Below are positions 8,391-16,827 of a stretch of DNA of 64,000 nt, piece after piece; the first letter of the stretch is position 1; the number at the start of each line of letters is the position of its first letter. A program made the position numbers and the translations under genes. The stretch is taken from positions 620,001 to 684,000 of the forward strand of contig NZ_PJMQ01000001.1 in NCBI RefSeq assembly GCF_002846335.1. The letters are read 5' to 3'. This DNA is from Janthinobacterium sp. 61 (lineage in GTDB: Bacteria > Pseudomonadota > Gammaproteobacteria > Burkholderiales > Burkholderiaceae_D). Below the pieces are notes generated by a model. That model searched no databases. It saw nothing but the letters and a program-made list of their open reading frames with translations, and was not told the DNA's origin.

Positions 8391-8479
8391 AATCTTGAAA
8401 TTCTTCGTTTGAATCGTGATGCCTGGCCGCTAAGCTTGGGCGACCCGGCTTGTTTGCCGTTTTCTGGAAGTGATACGCC

Positions 8480-9418
8480 ATGCACAGTATTTATCCCGCA
8501 GCGCCCGCTGACGACACGGCCCAGTGGAATCTGGGGCCCGTGATCCAGGCGCTGCGCACCTCGCGCGAAGACAAGCACAAGATCCGCCATAACGGCAGGG
8601 TGCGCGAACTGCCGTCGCGTGAAGCTTTGACCACCATCGTCAACGGCCTGTCGGCGGCCCTGTTCCCCACGCATTACGGGCGGCCCAACCTGACGGATGA
8701 AAGCATCGACTATTTTGTCGGCGACACGCTCAACACCACCCTGAACCGCCTCAGCGAACAGGTGCGGCGCGGCCTGCTGTTCTCCGTCCCGGCTGGCGAT
8801 GAAGAGGGTGGTGCCAGCGACGATGCGGCGCTGGCGCAGCAGGCGCGCGACATCACACGCGCCTTTGCCGCCAGCCTGCCCGATATCCGCGCCCTGCTGG
8901 TGTCGGACGTGCAGGCCGCTTACGCGGGCGACCCGGCCGCCACCTCGGTAGCTGAAATCATGCTGTGCTATCCGGGCACTATCGCCATCCTGTACCACCG
9001 CCTCGCGCACCGCCTGCACGCTTTGGGTGCGCCGTTCCTGGCACGCCTGATCGCCGACATCGCGCACACTTTGACGGGCATCGACATCCATCCGGGCGCG
9101 CACATCGGCGCGTCCTTCTTCATTGACCATGGCACGGGCGTGGTGATCGGCGAGACGGCCATCATCGGCCAGCGCGTGCGTCTGTACCAGGCCGTCACCC
9201 TGGGCGCCAAGCGTTTTCCTGCGGATGCCAGCGGTGCGCTGATCAAGGGTACGCCGCGCCACCCCATCGTCGAGGACGACGTGGTCATTTACGCGGGCGC
9301 GACCGTGCTGGGGCGCATCACCATCGGCGCGGGATCGACCATCGGGGGGAATGTGTGGCTGACGCAAAGCGTACCGCCTGAGAGTAACGTATCGCAGGCG
9401 CAGATGCGCAACGACTAG
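8480..9418 (+). CDS. epsC: Serine O-acetyltransferase, EpsC type
   Basis: 312 residues, the long form of the enzyme that makes O-acetylserine for cysteine synthesis. A helical N-terminal part (about 1-190) precedes a left-handed beta-helix with hexapeptide repeats: GIDIHPGAHIGASFFIDHGTGVVIG (split across several turns), RVRLYQAVTLGAKRF, HPIVEDDVVIYAGATVLG and TIGGNVWLTQSVPPES. His in DIHPGA and in IDHGTG are the expected catalytic residues. The ATG at 8480 gives the full family length. A motif in its promoter recurs in the sulfonate locus 10 kb downstream, which fits cysteine-regulon control. Confidence 0.92.
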   Translation: MHSIYPAAPADDTAQWNLGPVIQALRTSREDKHKIRHNGRVRELPSREALTTIVNGLSAALFPTHYGRPNLTDESIDYFVGDTLNTTLNRLSEQVRRGLLFSVPAGDEEGGASDDAALAQQARDITRAFAASLPDIRALLVSDVQAAYAGDPAATSVAEIMLCYPGTIAILYHRLAHRLHALGAPFLARLIADIAHTLTGIDIHPGAHIGASFFIDHGTGVVIGETAIIGQRVRLYQAVTLGAKRFPADASGALIKGTPRHPIVEDDVVIYAGATVLGRITIGAGSTIGGNVWLTQSVPPESNVSQAQMRND

Positions 9419-9452
9419 GTACTGCGGACCGGAAAAAGCCCATAGTCAAGGC

Positions 9453-9481
9453 TGGGGTCAGACCCGGCGGGTCTGACCCCA
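9453..9481. terminator. Perfect hairpin repeat, likely bidirectional terminator
   Basis: Arms TGGGGTCAGACCC (9453-9465) and GGGTCTGACCCCA (9469-9481) around a GGC loop, between two convergent genes. On the plus strand it is followed by CAGTTTT. The same element occurs at 16745-16772, so it is a dispersed repeat as well as a potential terminator. Confidence 0.65.
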
Positions 9482-9486
9482 CAGTT

Positions 9487-9966
9487 TTACTTCACCGTCA
9501 GCGCTTCATAGCGTGCCACGGCCGCGCCATCCTTCAGCAGCAGCAGTTCCTGGTCGGCGTAGCGGTAGCCATTGACTTCGCCCAGGGTGGTCAAGAGCAG
9601 GCGCTCGAGGTCCATGTCCTGCGGCTGGCACATCATCATGGTGCCGGCCAGCTGCGAGAAGGCCAGGGTGCTGACGCCATCGCTGGTGTAGCCGCCCATC
9701 ATCTGGTTGCAGCCGCTGTGGCCACTGGCGCGGCCTTCGGCCAGCTGCAGGGTCACCTCGCGCTGCTCGGGCGCCTTGCGGACCACTTGCTTGCCCTTCA
9801 ATTCCTTCAGCTTCCATTGCGTGCCCGTCAGCTTCGGTGCCGGCTTGGCAGGCGAGGTGGCGCCTGGCGCGGCGGCGGCAGCGTCGCTGCGCACGGGCGT
9901 TTGCGCGCAGCCGGCGGTGATGGCGACGATGGCGGCGAGGGGGATCAGTCTGGCGAGTTTGAACAT
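9487..9966 (-). CDS. META-domain (HslJ-like) lipoprotein
   Basis: 159 residues. A lipoprotein signal with lipobox ITAGC places the acylated Cys at position 20, and a Pro/Ala linker follows. The META domain (DUF306) shows LTGTQWKLKELKG, GRASGHSGCNQMMGGYTSDG and the MMMCQPQDMDLERLLLTTL helix, ending in ELLLLKDGAAVARYE. META proteins are envelope proteins, some linked to heat shock, motility or antibiotic tolerance. AAGGAAATGCC sets the start at 9966. A paralogue sits at 23523-23978. Confidence 0.85.
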   Translation of the reverse strand: MFKLARLIPLAAIVAITAGCAQTPVRSDAAAAAPGATSPAKPAPKLTGTQWKLKELKGKQVVRKAPEQREVTLQLAEGRASGHSGCNQMMGGYTSDGVSTLAFSQLAGTMMMCQPQDMDLERLLLTTLGEVNGYRYADQELLLLKDGAAVARYEALTVK

Positions 9967-10051
9967 GGCATTTCCTTCTTGATGTGAATGGCGCCAGCGT
10001 AGCAGATTGGCGGCACGCCAGCGTGCACGGTTGACAAGTTCAATGGCAAGC

Positions 10052-10960
10052 TTACTGCTGTTTTTCCTGGTCCAGACGAGAGTCGAGCAAGGTGCGCGCC
10101 GCCGCCACGTAGGCGCGGCAGGCCTGCGGATCGACGAAGGCATCACTGCCGCCCGTGGCGCTCGCTTCCAGTCGTTCCCACAATTGCGACGCCTCCGGAT
10201 GCGCCGAAATGAGCACGTCGCAGGGCAGTTTTTCCAGGGTCTCGAAGCTGTGGCGCAAGTCCGCCAGGGCGTTCGGATACTCACTGCTGGCGCTGAACTT
10301 GAAACCGGGGCGCGAGACGGCGTTGATGCTGTCCGCGTAGACCATGTTCAGGCAGCGGGGGCCGTCGCACGATTGCCACGTCCAGCTCAGGCCCCCGGGC
10401 GTGTGCCCTGGCGTGGCATGCGCCGTCAGGTAGACGGGGCCGACATTGAACTGGCTGCCGTCGCGCGCCAGGCGCATGTCCTTGACGGGCGGATATTTGG
10501 GCAGCGCATGGTATTGCGGGTCGTCCGGGCCCACTTCGCCCGACGCCAGGTCCAGCGCGGCCGACGGGCTGGCCGCCACCAGGGCATTGCTGCGCCGCTG
10601 CAGTTCGGCCAGGCCGCCCGCATGGTCGATATGGCCGTGCGAATTGAGGATCAGCTTGACGTCCTCTATGCGAAAGCCCAGCGCGCCGATATTGGCGATG
10701 ATCTTGGGCGCCGATTCCGGCAAGCCGCCATCGATCAGCACATGGCCCTGCGGCGACGTCACCAGCACGGAACTGAGGCCTTTCACGCCCACGTAATAGG
10801 TATTGCCGAAGAGGCGGAACGGTGCCTGGTCGGCATTCCAGGTGGCGCAGACTTCGCAGCCCGGCGTTGGCGGCGTGGCTGGAGCCGGTGTTTGCGCCTG
10901 GGTGCCGGGGCTGGCCAGCAGCAGGGCCAGGACCAGCGCGCGTGGTGGTGTGAGGGACAT
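10052..10960 (-). CDS. Subclass B3 metallo-beta-lactamase (THIN-B-like)
   Basis: 302 residues with a cleavable signal peptide (MSLTPPRALVLALLLASPGTQAQ), so periplasmic. Zinc ligands of the B3 pattern are all present: His108-x-His110-x-Asp112-His113 in NSHGHIDHAGG, His186 in ATPGHTPGG and His254 in ISAHPEAS. It hydrolyses beta-lactams, usually including carbapenems. Janthinobacterium lividum is known to carry the chromosomal B3 enzyme THIN-B, and this gene fits that type. The start at 10960 follows AAGGAT. No LysR/ampR-type regulator is adjacent. Confidence 0.9.
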   Translation of the reverse strand: MSLTPPRALVLALLLASPGTQAQTPAPATPPTPGCEVCATWNADQAPFRLFGNTYYVGVKGLSSVLVTSPQGHVLIDGGLPESAPKIIANIGALGFRIEDVKLILNSHGHIDHAGGLAELQRRSNALVAASPSAALDLASGEVGPDDPQYHALPKYPPVKDMRLARDGSQFNVGPVYLTAHATPGHTPGGLSWTWQSCDGPRCLNMVYADSINAVSRPGFKFSASSEYPNALADLRHSFETLEKLPCDVLISAHPEASQLWERLEASATGGSDAFVDPQACRAYVAAARTLLDSRLDQEKQQ

Positions 10961-11025
10961 TGCGATCCTTATCCGTATTGCCAAGGTGGCGTATGCTGAC
11001 ATGGAACGGGGCTGGACGCAAACGC

Positions 11026-11811
11026 TCACGGGGAGGCTGGCGGGGTGCCGGCGGCATCCTGCTGGTAGACCAGTTCGATCAGGGTATCGTCCGCATAGCG
11101 GGTGTCGCCGATGGGAGCGAGAAAGGAGCGCCCCTCTTTTTCCACCTTCACGGCGATGCGTTGCTCGCCAGCGAGCAGGGTGGCGCTGGCGAGCGGCGCA
11201 TCGCTGCGGGTGCCCATCTTGAGCTGTTCGGCGGAGCACCAGTCGGTGGTGCGCAGCAAGGTGCCGACCAGGGTGCGTACCCAGAACGGGATCTCTTTCT
11301 TGGCGATGGCGATCATCACCTGGCATTGCAGTCGCAGGTCGCCCAGGCGGCGCATGCCGGCCGGCACGCCGTCGCTCTGGATGGCTGGCTGCCAGCGATA
11401 CTGTCCCTTTTTCTTGTTGGTGATCAGGTCCGCGTCCTCGCTGTCGGCCTGCGCGCTGCGCGGCAAGGTAAAGCTGCCGTCGGCTGACAGGGGCAGTGCA
11501 ATCGAGGTTTCGTTGCCGGCGATGCGCAAGGCCAGGTCCCGCATGGCGTCGGCCGGGGCGCGGCTGCCCGCGACCAGCTTGAAGCGCACTTCGCGCGCTG
11601 TCGGCGCCAGCGCATGGTGTTCGTCGAAGGCATCGAGGCCAGCCGCCATCACGCGGTACGATTTCAGCTCCGGATTGCGGATGCTGTTGATGTGGATGGA
11701 CTGGCTGGTGTCGGCCGGCGCTTCGGCTGGGGTATCCGCCTGCGTGTCGGCGTGCGCCGCGATGTGACTGGCCGCCAGGATGGCGAGGATGGGAAGGAAA
11801 GAAAGGTGCAC
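11026..11811 (-). CDS. Hypothetical secreted protein
   Basis: About 261 residues if translation starts at GTG 11811, which gives a good signal peptide (VHLSFLPILAILAASHIAAHA). Longer in-frame starts up to 11898 would overlap the neighbouring ABC gene and spoil the signal. The mature part is mostly beta-like (SYRVMAAGLDAFDEHHALAP, VRFKLVAG, LALRIAG, SFTLPRSA) with a Cys in LRLQCQV and one in TDWCSAEQL. I do not recognise the family. It lies 65 bp upstream of the beta-lactamase on the same strand, so co-transcription is possible. Confidence 0.65.
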   Translation of the reverse strand: MHLSFLPILAILAASHIAAHADTQADTPAEAPADTSQSIHINSIRNPELKSYRVMAAGLDAFDEHHALAPTAREVRFKLVAGSRAPADAMRDLALRIAGNETSIALPLSADGSFTLPRSAQADSEDADLITNKKKGQYRWQPAIQSDGVPAGMRRLGDLRLQCQVMIAIAKKEIPFWVRTLVGTLLRTTDWCSAEQLKMGTRSDAPLASATLLAGEQRIAVKVEKEGRSFLAPIGDTRYADDTLIELVYQQDAAGTPPASP

Positions 11812-11887
11812 GTAGTCGCCTGTTTGTTTATAACATGGCAAGCTAACATGAATGACAAGGCTTGTCACTGGCGGCGGTGCGCAAGCT

Positions 11888-12622
11888 TCAGATCGCATGC
11901 GCGGCGTGCAGTTCGCCGAGGATGGCTTCCTTCAATGGGGCGTGCGCCGCCGGCGTGCGCAGGCGCGGCCGTGGCGCGGCCACGTCGTAACGGGCGCGTG
12001 GCGGTCCGGCGTGGGTGTCGAGCATGACGATGCGGTCGCTCAGGTACAGTGCTTCATCGATATCGTGCGTCACCAGCAGCACGCTCAAACCATGGCGCGC
12101 TGCGACGGTGGCCAGCAGGTCTTGCAGCTTCATGCGGGTAAATGCGTCGACGGCGGAAAACGGTTCGTCCAGCAGCAGGATGCGGGGTTGGCCAAACAGG
12201 CCGCGGGCAATCGCCGCCCGCTGCGCCTGGCCGCCCGACAGCTGCTTGGGCAGGCAGTGTGCGTGGCCTTGCAAGCCCACTTCCTCCAGCAATTGCGCGA
12301 CCCTGGGATCGTGTTCGCCACCAGCACTGAGGCCGAAGGCGATGTTTTGCGCCACTGTCAGCCAGGGAAACAATCGCGGTTCCTGGAAGATCAGGCCGAT
12401 GTCAGCTTGAACCCCCGCCAGCAGCTTGCCGTCGAGGCGCAGGGCGCCGTGATAGTCCGTATCGAGACCGGCTACGATCGATAGCAGGCTGCTCTTGCCG
12501 CAGCCGCTGGCGCCGATCAGGCTGACGATTTCGCCCTGGCGCAGCTGCAATTGCAGATTGTGCAGCACGCGCCGCGCGCCATAGGATTTGTCACGGATGG
12601 CAATGTCAAGCAGGGCAGTCAT
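11888..12622 (-). CDS. SsuB/TauB-type ABC transporter ATPase, second sulfonate system
   Basis: 244 residues. Walker A GASGCGKSS (about 37-45), Q-loop FQEPRLFPWLTV, signature LSGGQAQRAAIARGL, Walker B ILLLDEPFSAVDA and switch His in LLVTHDIDEAL are all intact. The family imports sulfonates, taurine, nitrate or thiamine precursors; the surrounding genes point to organosulfur compounds. It is the last gene of the minus-strand arm, 15 bp after the permease. Confidence 0.9.
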   Translation of the reverse strand: MTALLDIAIRDKSYGARRVLHNLQLQLRQGEIVSLIGASGCGKSSLLSIVAGLDTDYHGALRLDGKLLAGVQADIGLIFQEPRLFPWLTVAQNIAFGLSAGGEHDPRVAQLLEEVGLQGHAHCLPKQLSGGQAQRAAIARGLFGQPRILLLDEPFSAVDAFTRMKLQDLLATVAARHGLSVLLVTHDIDEALYLSDRIVMLDTHAGPPRARYDVAAPRPRLRTPAAHAPLKEAILGELHAAHAI

Positions 12623-12637
12623 GCGTGGGTGCTTTCG

Positions 12638-13468
12638 TCAGGGAGTGGCATAGCTGTCGCGCCACGCGAGCAAGCGGGTTTCCAGGCGCTGCATCAGGCT
12701 GTCGCTGGACTTGCCCAGCACGGCCAGCAGCACGATGGCAGCAAGCACGATGTCGGCACGGCTCGTTTCGCGCCCGTCGCTGAGCAGGTAGCCGAGGCCC
12801 TGGCTGGCGGCGATCAGTTCGGCCGCCACCATGAACATCCAGGCCAGGCTCAAACCGTTGCGCAGCCCCGTGAAGATGGCTGGCAGCGCGGCCGGCAGCA
12901 GCACGCGCCACGCCAGCGCAGGGCGGCTCAAACGGTACATGCGGGCCGCGTCGATCAGCTTGCGGTCCACGTCGCGTATCCCCGACGCCACGCCCATGTA
13001 GACGGGGAAGAAGGCGCCGACGCCGATCAGCACCAGTTTCGGCGCTTCATCGATGCCTAGCCACAGCAGCAGCAAGGGCACCCAGGCCAGCGAAGGAATG
13101 GCACGCAGGGCCTGGAAAGTGGGGTCCAGCAGCGCCTCCATTGTGCGGTTCAGGCCCACGGCCGCACCAATGACAATGGCCAGCAGCGCGCCGCCGGCAA
13201 AGCCGATTGCCACGCGTACGGTACTGGCCAGCACGTGGCCGGCCAGGCCCTGGCGCACCAGCTCGGCGATGGTGGCGGCGATGTCGCTCGGCGCCGGCAG
13301 CAGGTTGGCAGGGATGGCGCCCGTGCGTACGCCCACTTCCGCCGCCAGCAGTGCCAGCGCGGGCAGCAGCAGGCCAAGCGCCGTGCGCGGCAAGGGCTGG
13401 CGAAAGAGCCTGCGCCGGACGCCGGTGTCGTGGGCCGATGCTGGAGCGGCGAGCGTGTTTCTGGCCAT
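12638..13468 (-). CDS. SsuC/TauC-type ABC transporter permease, second sulfonate system
   Basis: 276 residues with about six membrane helices. The cytoplasmic EAA loop that contacts the ATPase is visible as KLIDAARMYRLSRPALAWRVLLPAALPAIFTG (positions about 165-200). The partner genes are the ATPase downstream and the binding protein 6 bp upstream. Compared with the ssuC at 21132 it has a similar core (DPTFQALRAIPSLAWVPLLLLW) but a different N-terminus, so this is a separate transporter and not a recent duplicate. Confidence 0.9.
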   Translation of the reverse strand: MARNTLAAPASAHDTGVRRRLFRQPLPRTALGLLLPALALLAAEVGVRTGAIPANLLPAPSDIAATIAELVRQGLAGHVLASTVRVAIGFAGGALLAIVIGAAVGLNRTMEALLDPTFQALRAIPSLAWVPLLLLWLGIDEAPKLVLIGVGAFFPVYMGVASGIRDVDRKLIDAARMYRLSRPALAWRVLLPAALPAIFTGLRNGLSLAWMFMVAAELIAASQGLGYLLSDGRETSRADIVLAAIVLLAVLGKSSDSLMQRLETRLLAWRDSYATP

Positions 13469-13474
13469 GATCGC

Positions 13475-14464
13475 TTACGCCTTGCGGATGAACGGCTGGG
13501 CAAAGCGCGTGTCGACCAGCTCTGCGATGGCGCGGTTCAAGTCGGCACCTGGCTTGATCAGCGCTTCGTCAACGAGGATGGGCGCGGCCACCAGCAGGGC
13601 CTTGACGTGTTCGTTCGATGGCTGCGGATTGCTGAAGTCACTGCGCAGTTTTACCTGCAGCAGCGCCACCGGAAGGCTGACCTTGGCTTCTTCCGACAGG
13701 ATTTTCGCCGCTTCGGCCGGATTTTCGCGTATCCAGGCGCGGGCCCGTTCGTAGGCCTGTATCACCTTGCCGACTTCGGCGGGACGGCTGGCCAGGAAGT
13801 CCTCCCGCACGTTCAGGAAACCGTAGGTGTTGAAGGCCACGTTACGGTAGATCAGACGCGAGCCAGCTTCCAGTTCGCTGGCGGCCATGTGCGGATCGAG
13901 GCCGGCCCAGGCATCGACCTTGCCTTGCTCCAGCGCCGCGCGGCCATCGGCATGCTGCAGGCTGACGTGTTCTATATCGCTGCGTTTCAGGCCCGCAGTC
14001 TTCAATGACCGCAGCAGGAACAGATATGGGTCGGTGCCCTTGGTGGCGGCCACCTTCTTGCCCTTCAAGTCGGCGACGCTGCGGATGGGGCTATCCTTGC
14101 GCACCACCAGCGCCGTCCATTCTGGGCGCGAAAAAATGTACGGCGCGCGGATAGGGTTGCCATTGGCGCGCGCCAGCAGGGCGGCCAGGCCGGCGCTCGA
14201 GCCGATGTCGATGCTGTTGGCGTTCAGGTATTCGAGCGCGCGGTTGCTGCCCGCGCTGAGCACCCACTTGATGCTGGTGCCATCCGGCTTGAATGCTTCT
14301 TCCAGCCAGCCGAAGCGGCGCAGCACCAGGCTGGTGGGCGAATAATAGGCATAGTCGAGGCGCAACTCCTTCAGGGGCGCTTGCGTGGCTGCGCGGGTGA
14401 AGCTGGGCAAGGCGGCGAGGGCGGTGCCGCTGGCTGCCAGTTGCAAGATGGTTCTGCGTTTCAT
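13475..14464 (-). CDS. SsuA-like periplasmic binding protein, second sulfonate system
   Basis: 329 residues. The N-terminus MKRRTILQLAASGTALAAL resembles a twin-arginine or Sec signal. The mature part has the SsuA/NMT1 pattern LRLDYAYYSPTSLVLRRFGWLEE, SNRALEYLNANSIDIGSSAG, VADLKGKKVAATKGTDPYLFLLRSL and LEQGKVDAWAGLDPHMAASE. It delivers the ligand to the permease encoded just downstream. The ligand is probably a sulfonate or other organosulfur compound, by neighbourhood. Confidence 0.87.
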   Translation of the reverse strand: MKRRTILQLAASGTALAALPSFTRAATQAPLKELRLDYAYYSPTSLVLRRFGWLEEAFKPDGTSIKWVLSAGSNRALEYLNANSIDIGSSAGLAALLARANGNPIRAPYIFSRPEWTALVVRKDSPIRSVADLKGKKVAATKGTDPYLFLLRSLKTAGLKRSDIEHVSLQHADGRAALEQGKVDAWAGLDPHMAASELEAGSRLIYRNVAFNTYGFLNVREDFLASRPAEVGKVIQAYERARAWIRENPAEAAKILSEEAKVSLPVALLQVKLRSDFSNPQPSNEHVKALLVAAPILVDEALIKPGADLNRAIAELVDTRFAQPFIRKA

Positions 14465-14491
14465 GGTGTCCTTGGATGTTGGGGAGAGGGG

Positions 14492-15889
14492 TCAGGCCGC
14501 CAGTGCAGAGGCGGGCGCGGACGCGGGGACGATGCTGACCTGGCGGCCCGCATGAGCAGCCGGCAGGCGCGGACCCTGGCCGAAGACCTTGTGGCGCAAG
14601 CTGCCTTCCTCATATTGCGTGCGGTAGCGGCCGCGCCGCTGCAGCTCCGGCACGATGTGGCGCACCACGTCGGCCATGCTGTCGTGGGCCACGGCAAAGG
14701 CCAGATTGAAGCCGTCGATGCCCGTCTCGTCCAACCAGCTTTCCAGCTGGTCGGCCACCTGGCGCGCATCGCCCACCAGCACCGGACCGCGCCCACCGAG
14801 GCCGATGTATTCGGCAGCCTCGCGCACCGTCCACGTGCGATCCGGATCGGCCTGGCTGAACGAGGCCAGCGCCGAGCGGCCGGCCGGGGAATCGATGTAG
14901 TCGATAGTGGCGTCGAGCGGATAGCGGCTGAAATCGACGCCCGTCCAGCCGGACAGCAGTACCAGCGCCGCCTCGATATTGATATGGCGCAGATATTCGG
15001 CGTGCTTGGCGCGCGCCTCTTCTTCCGTGGCACCCGTGATGACTAGCGCTTGCGCGTAGATCAGCAGCGCATCGCCATCGCGTCCCGCCAGTCGCACGGC
15101 GGCGCGCAAGTCGTCGGCGTAGCGCTTCACTACCGTCTTGCTGGGGCCACTGACAAAGGTGGCCTCCGCATGGCGCGCCGCGAAGCGCGTGCCGCGCGGC
15201 GAGGTGCCCGCCTGGTACAGCAGCGGCGTGCGTTGCGGCGACGGTTCGCACAGATGGATGCCGGGCACCTGGTAGTGGCGCCCGGCATGGTTGATCGGAT
15301 GTACTCGGGCCGGATCGGCGTAGATGCCGCGCACCTTGTCGTTGACGACGGCATCGTCGTCCCAGCTTTTTTCCCACAGCTTGTAGACGACCTCGAGGTA
15401 TTCATCGGCCAGGTCGTAGCGTTCGTCGTGGCCCAGTTGCTGGCTCAAGCCCAGGTTGCGCGCCGCGCTATCGAGATAGCCGGTGACGATATTCCAGCCG
15501 ATGCGCCCGCCCGTCAGATGATCCAGGGTGGAGATGCGCCGCGCGAACGTGTACGGATGTTCGTAGGTGAGGGCGCAGGTGACGCCGAAACCCAGGTGCG
15601 TGGTGGCCTGCGCCATGATGGGTACGAGCGCCAGCGGATCGTTCAGCGGCACCTGCACGCCGTGTTCCAGGGCCGCATCGTTGCTGCCCCGGTACACGTC
15701 ATACACGCCCAGCACGTCGGCCAGGAATACCGCGTCGAACAGGCCCGCTTCCAGCAGCCGCGCCAGTTCCGTCCAGTGCTGCGGGTCGGTATAGCGGTGG
15801 CTGCGGTCGCGCGCATGCGTCCACAGTCCCGGCGACTGGTGGCCCACCGTGTTCATCTGGAAGGCGTTGAAGCGTATCGACTTGGCCAT
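14492..15889 (-). CDS. DszA/NtaA/SnaA-family FMN-dependent monooxygenase
   Basis: 465 residues, a bacterial-luciferase-like (LLM) TIM barrel that uses reduced flavin supplied by a separate reductase. Family marks: NAFQMNTVGHQSPGLWTHARD, FLADVLGVYDVYRG, HPYTFARRISTLDHLTGGRIGWNIVTG and YQAGTSPRGTRFAARHAEATF. Relatives open C-S bonds (DszA, dibenzothiophene sulfone), oxidise chelators (NtaA) or streptogramins. Between sulfonate transport genes and a DszC-like protein, a desulfurising role is likely; the substrate is unknown. The flavin reductase SsuE across the divergent promoter could supply FMNH2. Confidence 0.88.
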   Translation of the reverse strand: MAKSIRFNAFQMNTVGHQSPGLWTHARDRSHRYTDPQHWTELARLLEAGLFDAVFLADVLGVYDVYRGSNDAALEHGVQVPLNDPLALVPIMAQATTHLGFGVTCALTYEHPYTFARRISTLDHLTGGRIGWNIVTGYLDSAARNLGLSQQLGHDERYDLADEYLEVVYKLWEKSWDDDAVVNDKVRGIYADPARVHPINHAGRHYQVPGIHLCEPSPQRTPLLYQAGTSPRGTRFAARHAEATFVSGPSKTVVKRYADDLRAAVRLAGRDGDALLIYAQALVITGATEEEARAKHAEYLRHINIEAALVLLSGWTGVDFSRYPLDATIDYIDSPAGRSALASFSQADPDRTWTVREAAEYIGLGGRGPVLVGDARQVADQLESWLDETGIDGFNLAFAVAHDSMADVVRHIVPELQRRGRYRTQYEEGSLRHKVFGQGPRLPAAHAGRQVSIVPASAPASALAA

Positions 15890-15892
15890 GGC

Positions 15893-16720
15893 TTATTTCG
15901 CGGCCGTCTGCAAGGCTTGCTGGTAATCGGGTTTCGAGTAGCCGGCAAAGTGCTTGTTGGTGATGTCAAGGAATTCGCGCGAACGGTAGGCGGCCGCCAG
16001 GTCTTTCGCGAACTGCTTGTCCTTGTCCGCCGTGCGCACGGCCACCAGGTTGATGTAGTTGGGCGAGATTTTCTCGGCCACCAGCGCGTCCGTCAGCTTC
16101 AGTCCCGACGCCAGTGCGTAATTACCGTTGATGAAGGAGTAATCGGTGTCGCCCAGGGAGCGTGGCAGCTGCGCCGCTTCCAGCGGCAGCAGCTTGATTT
16201 TCTTCGTGTTGACGGCGATATCCTTTTCCGAGGCGCGCACGGGGTCGAAGCTGGCGCGCAACTTGATCCAGCCCAACTGGTCAAGCAGCACCAGCGCGCG
16301 CGCCTGGTTGGTCGGATCGTTCGGCAAGCCTACCGTCGTGCCTTCCTTCACCTCGTCCAGGCTCTTGTGCTTCTTGCTGTAGATGGCGATCGGCGCCGTG
16401 GGTATCGTGATCAGGTCGGTCAGGGCCAGCTTGTGTTCCAGCGCGAATTTCTTCAGGTAGACGATGTGCTGGAACACGTTGGCGTCCAGCGAACCTTCGG
16501 CCAGCGCGAAGTTCGGCTGGATGTAGTCATTGAATTCCACCAGCTTGACCTTGTAGCCCTGTTTTTCCAGGATAGGCTTGATGCCCAGCTTGATCTGGTC
16601 CGCGTACGGGCCGGCGCTGGTGCCGATGGTGATGTCTTTCGGCCCTTTCGCGTGGACGAAACCGCTGGCCAGAGCCAGGGTCAGGGCGGTGAGGAGGATG
16701 CTGCGGCGGGCGATGGTCAT
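15893..16720 (-). CDS. MetQ/NlpA-family periplasmic binding protein
   Basis: 275 residues. The family pattern is clear: ITIGTSAGPYADQIKLGIKPILEKQGYKVKLVEFNDYIQPN (with breaks), GSLDANVFQHIVYLKKF, VGLPNDPTNQARALVLLDQLGWI and DYSFINGNYALASGL. Usual relatives bind methionine for MetNI. Here the signal peptide ends FVHA-KG without a lipobox Cys, so the protein is probably soluble in the periplasm, and no metN or metI gene is nearby. It starts 3 bp before the monooxygenase gene in the same transcript, suggesting it presents an organosulfur ligand. Confidence 0.87.
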   Translation of the reverse strand: MTIARRSILLTALTLALASGFVHAKGPKDITIGTSAGPYADQIKLGIKPILEKQGYKVKLVEFNDYIQPNFALAEGSLDANVFQHIVYLKKFALEHKLALTDLITIPTAPIAIYSKKHKSLDEVKEGTTVGLPNDPTNQARALVLLDQLGWIKLRASFDPVRASEKDIAVNTKKIKLLPLEAAQLPRSLGDTDYSFINGNYALASGLKLTDALVAEKISPNYINLVAVRTADKDKQFAKDLAAAYRSREFLDITNKHFAGYSKPDYQQALQTAAK

Positions 16721-16744
16721 GTTAACTCCTGCTTAGTGAAGAAC

Positions 16745-16772
16745 TGGGGTCAGACCCGCCGGGTCTGACCCC
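16745..16772. repeat. Second copy of the GGGGTCAGACCC hairpin repeat
   Basis: Arms TGGGGTCAGACCC (16745-16757) and GGGTCTGACCCC (16761-16772), loop GCC. It differs from the copy at 9453-9481 in the loop and the last pair. It lies between the MetQ-like gene and the DszC-like gene, where it could weaken read-through and so separate the two in expression. Confidence 0.65.
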
Positions 16773-16827
16773 GGAAGTCCGCTAAATAGCCTGCGGCGCA
16801 AATGTATCGATGTGCCCAGGCCCGTTT

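Noticed and set aside
15893..16720. Considered as part of a methionine transporter (metQ)
   Set aside because: No metN or metI gene in the locus and no lipobox; neighbours all concern organosulfur compounds, so the metQ name was withheld.
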